Program-made: the position numbers and the translations under genes
NCBI GenBank assembly: GCA_963708245.1
Contig: OY970201.1
Location: 124,001 to 188,000, forward strand
From: CAVYXK01 sp963708245
GTDB lineage: Bacteria > Pseudomonadota > Alphaproteobacteria > Acetobacterales > Acetobacteraceae
Direction of reading: 5' to 3'
Length of the DNA stretch: 64,000 nt
Part shown: positions 60,719-64,000 of the stretch, piece by piece
How the letters are laid out: the number at the start of each line of letters is the position of its first letter
Position numbering within the stretch: the first letter of the stretch is position 1
The notes under the pieces: generated by a model
Told to the model about the DNA's origin: nothing
Databases searched by the model: none
What the model saw: only the letters and a program-made list of their open reading frames with translations

Positions 60719-62021
60719 CTAGGCTTTGGTCATCCGCCGCTCGCAGTCGGCTGCCGCCAGGCGTTCTGGTTGCAGCCTGGTTCCCAGTCCCGGTCCCGCC
60801 ATCGGGTAGACGAACCCATCGCGGATATCAGGCAACTCCGTCACCACGTCGCGGTACCAGCCCGTGGTGAAAGCGCGGACAGTCTCCTGCACCAGCGTGT
60901 TGGGGCAGTTGAGCGACAGATGCACGGAGGCGGTCAGCACCACCGGCCCAGTGCAGTCGTGCGGCGCGACCGGACGGCCCCAGGCTTCGGCGAGCGTCGC
61001 GATTTTCTTTGCCTCGCCCACGCCGCCGCACCAGGAGAGGTCCAGCATCACCACGTCCACCGCGTCTGCCTGCAGGAACTCGCGGAAGGCACGGCGCGTC
61101 GCGACGGTTTCGCTTGCGCATATCGGCACGCTCGTGCGGGCGCGCAGACCGGCCAGCAGGTCCGCGTTGATCATCTTGATCGGGTCTTCTGCCCAGAAGA
61201 GCTGGAACGGCGCGAGCGCCCGCAGCACCACTTCGGCTGCCGCAGGAGTCCACAGCGAATGCAACTCCGCCATGATGTCCATCTTTCCGGCCACCGCATC
61301 GCGGATCTTGCGAAACGGCACCAGCGCGTGATCGAGATCCGCGGCGGAAATGGAGCGACCTTCTGTCGCCTCGGCAGCGAAATCGAACGGCCATATCTTC
61401 ATCGCCGTGACGCCTTGCTCCAGCAGGGAATGCGCAAGCTCGTCCGCGCGGTGCAGGAACGCGTCGAGGTCTTCGTATGGCCCGCCAGCGGTTGCCGGGT
61501 CGATGCCCCAATTGTCCGTCTTCTGCCCAATTGCTGCGCGAACATAGTGTTCTGACTCTGACACTTCGATCCCGACCGGGATGGCGGGATCGGCCGCGAA
61601 CCAGATGGAGGCCGGGGATCGAAGCGATAGGATCGCAACAATAGCGGTAGCCGGCGCAGGTGTTATAGATGCGTACCCTCTCGTGCGAGAGCCCGCCCAG
61701 ACATTGATACAGCGGCTGTCCGACCGCCTGGCCGAACAGATCCCAGAGAGCGATGTCCACAGCCGAGGCGGCGCGCATCTCCACCCCGGTCCCGGAGAAG
61801 CCGAGATACTGATTCTGCAACGTCCGCGCATGCCGGTCGATCTGCAATGCGGGTTTCCCGAGCAGGAGCGGTGCCACGGTTTCGTGAATCTGCGCCTCGA
61901 CAGCGCGGGCGCCGAAGAATGTCTCGCCCAAGCCGACCAGCCCTTCGTCCGTGTGGATATGAAGCCAGAGCAGATTGGGGAACTCGCCGAGGCGGATGGT
62001 CTCGAGACCTGTGATCTTCAT
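60719..62021 (-). pseudogene. Enolase-superfamily (mandelate racemase/muconate lactonizing) gene broken by a MITE-like insertion
   Basis: Acid-sugar dehydratase or cycloisomerase-type family. The 5' part (62021 down to 61641) reads MKITGLETIRLGEFPNLLWL and on to YNTCAGYRY; the 3' part (61547 down to 60719) continues in another frame with VRAAIGQKTDNWGID. The 3' part has the catalytic regions KIWPFDFAAEATEG, IMAELHSLWTPA, FWAEDPIKM, ICASETVATRRAF and APHDCTGPVVLTA. Removing the 93-bp insertion at 61548-61640 and one ATAG copy joins the two frames without any other change. The gene was recently functional. About 400 residues when restored. Next to livM/livH. Confidence 0.9.
61548..61640. mobile_element. 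MITE-like 93-bp insertion with ATAG target duplication
   Basis: Ends TGTT and AACA. Read inward from both ends, the sequences match at about 18 of 26 positions, including a perfect 10-base CTTCGATCCC/GGGATCGAAG inverted block. The direct repeat ATAG is at 61544-61547 and 61641-61644. No coding capacity. Its 97-base net addition shifts the enolase-superfamily reading frame. Confidence 0.85.
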
Positions 62022-62104
62022 GGCGTTTTCTCCCGATGTGCTGCGCTGTCGAGGCCTCCAACCGTACTGAAGAAGACAGCTCGAGTCATCCCGACTGGCG
62101 CTGG

Positions 62105-63157
62105 TCAGGAATCCGCTGACGCACCCTCGGGTACCCCCGCTGCTTCCTCGGCGACCCGCTGAGGTGGCCGCGGGGTGAAGGAGAGCAATCCGTTGGGGCG
62201 GAAGATCATCAGGACCATCAACAGGATGCCGAATGCGAACAGTCGGTACAGGATAAAGTCACGGAACACTTCCGGCATCGCCACGATCACGGTGGCTCCG
62301 AGGATTACACCCAGGAGATTGCCGACGCCGCCCAGAATAACCATCGCCAGAATGTTGACGGATTCCGTGAACAGGAAATTGTCCGGGAACACCGAACGCT
62401 GCCACGAGGCAAGCAGACTGCCGCCGATTCCGGCGATGGCCGCGCCGGTAGCGAAGGCTTGCAGCTTCGCCCGCACGGTGTTTACGCCCATAACCTGCGC
62501 CGCCAACTCGTCCTCACGGATCGCCTGCCAGGCCCAGCCGATGCGCGAGTCCCTCAGTCGCTTAGAGGCGAGCAGCACCACGCCCATCAACGCCACGAAC
62601 AGGTAGTGGTCCTGAGTGTCGCTCTTGAGCGTGTAGCCGAAGAACGACGGCGCATCGATGCTGATGATGCCGGACGGCCCACCAGTAATGTTGATCGGGC
62701 GATCAAGATTGGTCAGCAAGATATAGGTGATCTCGCCGAATCCGAGCGTGACAATTGCAAGGTAGTCGCCGCGAAGCCGGAGAGTCGGTCCGCCGATCAG
62801 CACGCCGAAGACGGCGGAGACCATAACGACGATCGGGAGTGCCACGAGGAACGGCAGGTGCACACCGAACTGCGGCGAGGCCAGGAACGCGTACGTGTAG
62901 GATCCGATACCAAAGAACGCGACATAGCCGAGATCGAGCAGCCCTGCGAAACCAACCACTACGTTCAGCCCGAGGGCAAGGATGGAATAAAGGCAGATGC
63001 GCGTGATCACACCCATCACGTAGTCGTTGGGCACCCCGAACGGAATCGCCAGCGCGACCAGCACGAACACAGGATTGCGTAGGGCGGAAAAGCGCAGCGC
63101 ATTCCGCCGTGTGGTGGCGGAATGCGCTGCGCTTTTCCGCCCTACGGATCCCGCCAT
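62105..63157 (-). CDS. livM: Branched-chain amino acid ABC transporter permease LivM
   Basis: Inner-membrane permease of 350 residues. LivM signature: LNVVVGFAGLLDLGYVAFFGIGSYTYAFLA, then LRGDYLAIVTLGFGEITYILLTNLDRPINITGGPSGI, and the cytoplasmic loop KRLRDSRIGWAWQAIREDELAAQVMGVN. The start is the ATG at 63157, 5 bases past the livH stop; a GTG at 63178 overlapping livH is an alternative. Residues 4-28 (SVGRKSAAHSATTRRNALRF and on) are encoded by a perfect 31-bp palindrome and are unlike other LivM N-termini. The substrate could be an amino acid or an amide/urea-like compound. Confidence 0.93.
   Translation of the reverse strand: MAGSVGRKSAAHSATTRRNALRFSALRNPVFVLVALAIPFGVPNDYVMGVITRICLYSILALGLNVVVGFAGLLDLGYVAFFGIGSYTYAFLASPQFGVHLPFLVALPIVVMVSAVFGVLIGGPTLRLRGDYLAIVTLGFGEITYILLTNLDRPINITGGPSGIISIDAPSFFGYTLKSDTQDHYLFVALMGVVLLASKRLRDSRIGWAWQAIREDELAAQVMGVNTVRAKLQAFATGAAIAGIGGSLLASWQRSVFPDNFLFTESVNILAMVILGGVGNLLGVILGATVIVAMPEVFRDFILYRLFAFGILLMVLMIFRPNGLLSFTPRPPQRVAEEAAGVPEGASADS
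63079..63147. repeat. Perfect 31-bp inverted repeat inside livM
   Basis: Arm at 63079-63109 starting CGTAGGGCGGAAAAGCGCAG and its exact reverse complement at 63117-63147, with a 7-base loop GTGTGGT. One arm matches 48416-48446 (29 of 31). The element is in frame within the first 30 codons of livM and encodes the peptide that starts VGRKSAAHSATTRRN. Confidence 0.95.
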
Positions 63158-63162
63158 AGTCG

Positions 63163-64000
63163 CTATACCCGCTTCCACTCAGGCAGCAACTCTCCCAATA
63201 TGCCGCCGGGTCGAAATACCAGCACCGCAATCAGCACACCGAACGAAACCGCGTCCTTGAACGCGGGATTGATGAAAGTGCTCGCCAGGCTCTCGATGAT
63301 GCCCAGCAGCAAGCCGCCCAACATGGCACCGCGGATGTTGCCGATGCCGCCTAGCACCGCCGCGGTGAACGCTTTCAACCCCGCCGAGTAGCCCATCAGG
63401 AAATCGATCTGCGTGTAATAGAGCCCAACCAACACGCCAGCGGCGCCACCCAGGGCAGAGCCGATCAGGAAGGTGGTGGACACCACACCCCATACGTTTA
63501 CGCCCATGACCGCCGCGATTTCGCGATCCTCGGCGACCGCGCGGATGGAGCGGCCAAGTGTGCTGCGCCGCACCAGCCAGTCGAGCCCCCACATCATCAC
63601 CGCGCTGACCGCCGCGATGACCAGCACCAGGACGGAAACGCTCGTACCGAAAACGTTGAACCGCCAGGCGCGCGGAAAGAGGCTATAGGTCATCAGCACC
63701 TTCATGCGCGCGCCCTGGCTCAGCATCACTGCGTTCTGCAAAAAGATCGAGGCGCCGACCGCGCTGATCAGCGGCCCCAACCGCGTCGCACCTCTGAGGT
63801 AGAGTGGCCGATAGGCAAAGCGCTCCAGCCCAAGCCCGATCGCGCCGGTGAACACCATGGCGGGAACCAGCATCAACGGCAGCACCAGAATCGGATTGAG
63901 CGGCACGAAGTGGCTGTTCATGATCGCGACGAAAACCGCCCAGCCCATGTAAGCGCCGATCATGAACACATCGCCGTGGGCAAAGTTGATCATGAACAGC
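63163..64000 (-). CDS. livH: Branched-chain amino acid ABC transporter permease LivH, N-terminus beyond window
   Basis: Partner permease of LivM. The visible part begins INFAHGDVFMIGAYMGWAVF, the LivH signature usually found about 30-40 residues from the start, so the beginning lies past base 64000. Further marks: LERFAYRPLYLRGATRLGPLISAVGASIFLQNAV, RAVAEDREIAAVMGVNVWGVV and AVLGGIGNIRGAMLGGLLLGIIES. It stops 5 bases before the livM ATG. The ATPases and binding protein of the system are not in the window. Confidence 0.95.
   Translation of the reverse strand, partial: LFMINFAHGDVFMIGAYMGWAVFVAIMNSHFVPLNPILVLPLMLVPAMVFTGAIGLGLERFAYRPLYLRGATRLGPLISAVGASIFLQNAVMLSQGARMKVLMTYSLFPRAWRFNVFGTSVSVLVLVIAAVSAVMMWGLDWLVRRSTLGRSIRAVAEDREIAAVMGVNVWGVVSTTFLIGSALGGAAGVLVGLYYTQIDFLMGYSAGLKAFTAAVLGGIGNIRGAMLGGLLLGIIESLASTFINPAFKDAVSFGVLIAVLVFRPGGILGELLPEWKRV

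Overview
The window is high-GC DNA from an alphaproteobacterium, most likely a member of the Rhodospirillales/Acetobacteraceae. The evidence is gene order and gene families: an NDUFA12-MlaD-DUF2155 block, hemC-hemD-mitofilin-hemY divergent from tsaD, a peroxide-sensing oxyR divergent from katG, a stand-alone relative of the NrdJ C-terminal domain, and CUT2-type sugar and Liv-type amino acid ABC transporters. No rRNA, tRNA, CRISPR array or replication origin was seen.

Layout. 1-4.0 kb: an RND efflux pump (permease cut by the window edge, plus its membrane fusion protein) with two AraC regulators, all on the minus strand. 4.0-5.4 kb: an 18-bp inverted repeat and two small exported proteins between imperfect direct repeats. 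5.5-9.1 kb: DUF2155, small protein, MlaD and NDUFA12 on the minus strand, with the TSCPD protein divergent. 9.1-13.5 kb: a flavoprotein and luciferase-like monooxygenase pair, a PadR regulator with a clear operator, and a VOC protein. 13.5-22.3 kb: a four-gene sugar ABC operon, a divergent GMC oxidoreductase, an NnrU-like membrane protein and an acyl-CoA synthetase. 22.4-28.0 kb: phhB, oxyR, katG, ribonuclease D and a DUF1203 protein. 28.2-30.5 kb: a damaged brnTA module, then paaA and paaB with no paaC after them.

30.5-37.9 kb is the main accessory region. It has visibly lower GC and five minus-strand loci: a Tae1/Tse1-like peptidoglycan amidase without a signal peptide, an alpha/beta-hydrolase-like lipoprotein, a secreted metzincin protease split by a 966-bp IS5-family element, a proline-rich lipoprotein and an unrecognised 276-residue protein. 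It lies between the broken paa operon and a histidine kinase that has lost its ATPase domain, so it looks like an island with eroded edges. It may be an antibacterial or cell-wall-degrading cassette. I do not recognise this combination as a described system.

39-54.7 kb is mostly ordinary: MFS exporter, response regulator, PRC-barrel protein, heme genes, tsaD, DUF2254 protein, carbonic anhydrase, HCCA-isomerase-like protein and quinone reductase. 54.9-56.8 kb is a complete group II intron. 57-62 kb is decayed: an intact succinylglutamate-desuccinylase-like gene is followed by an RlmJ/acyl-CoA-dehydrogenase chimera, a TPR protein, an MFS remnant and an enolase-superfamily gene broken by a 93-bp MITE-like insertion. 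62.1-64 kb carries LivM and LivH of a branched-chain amino acid transporter, running off the window end.

A recurring theme is small insertions inside genes: a perfect 31-bp palindrome in livM with a half copy in an unrelated gene, a low-complexity insertion in hemC, the MITE, the IS element and the intron.
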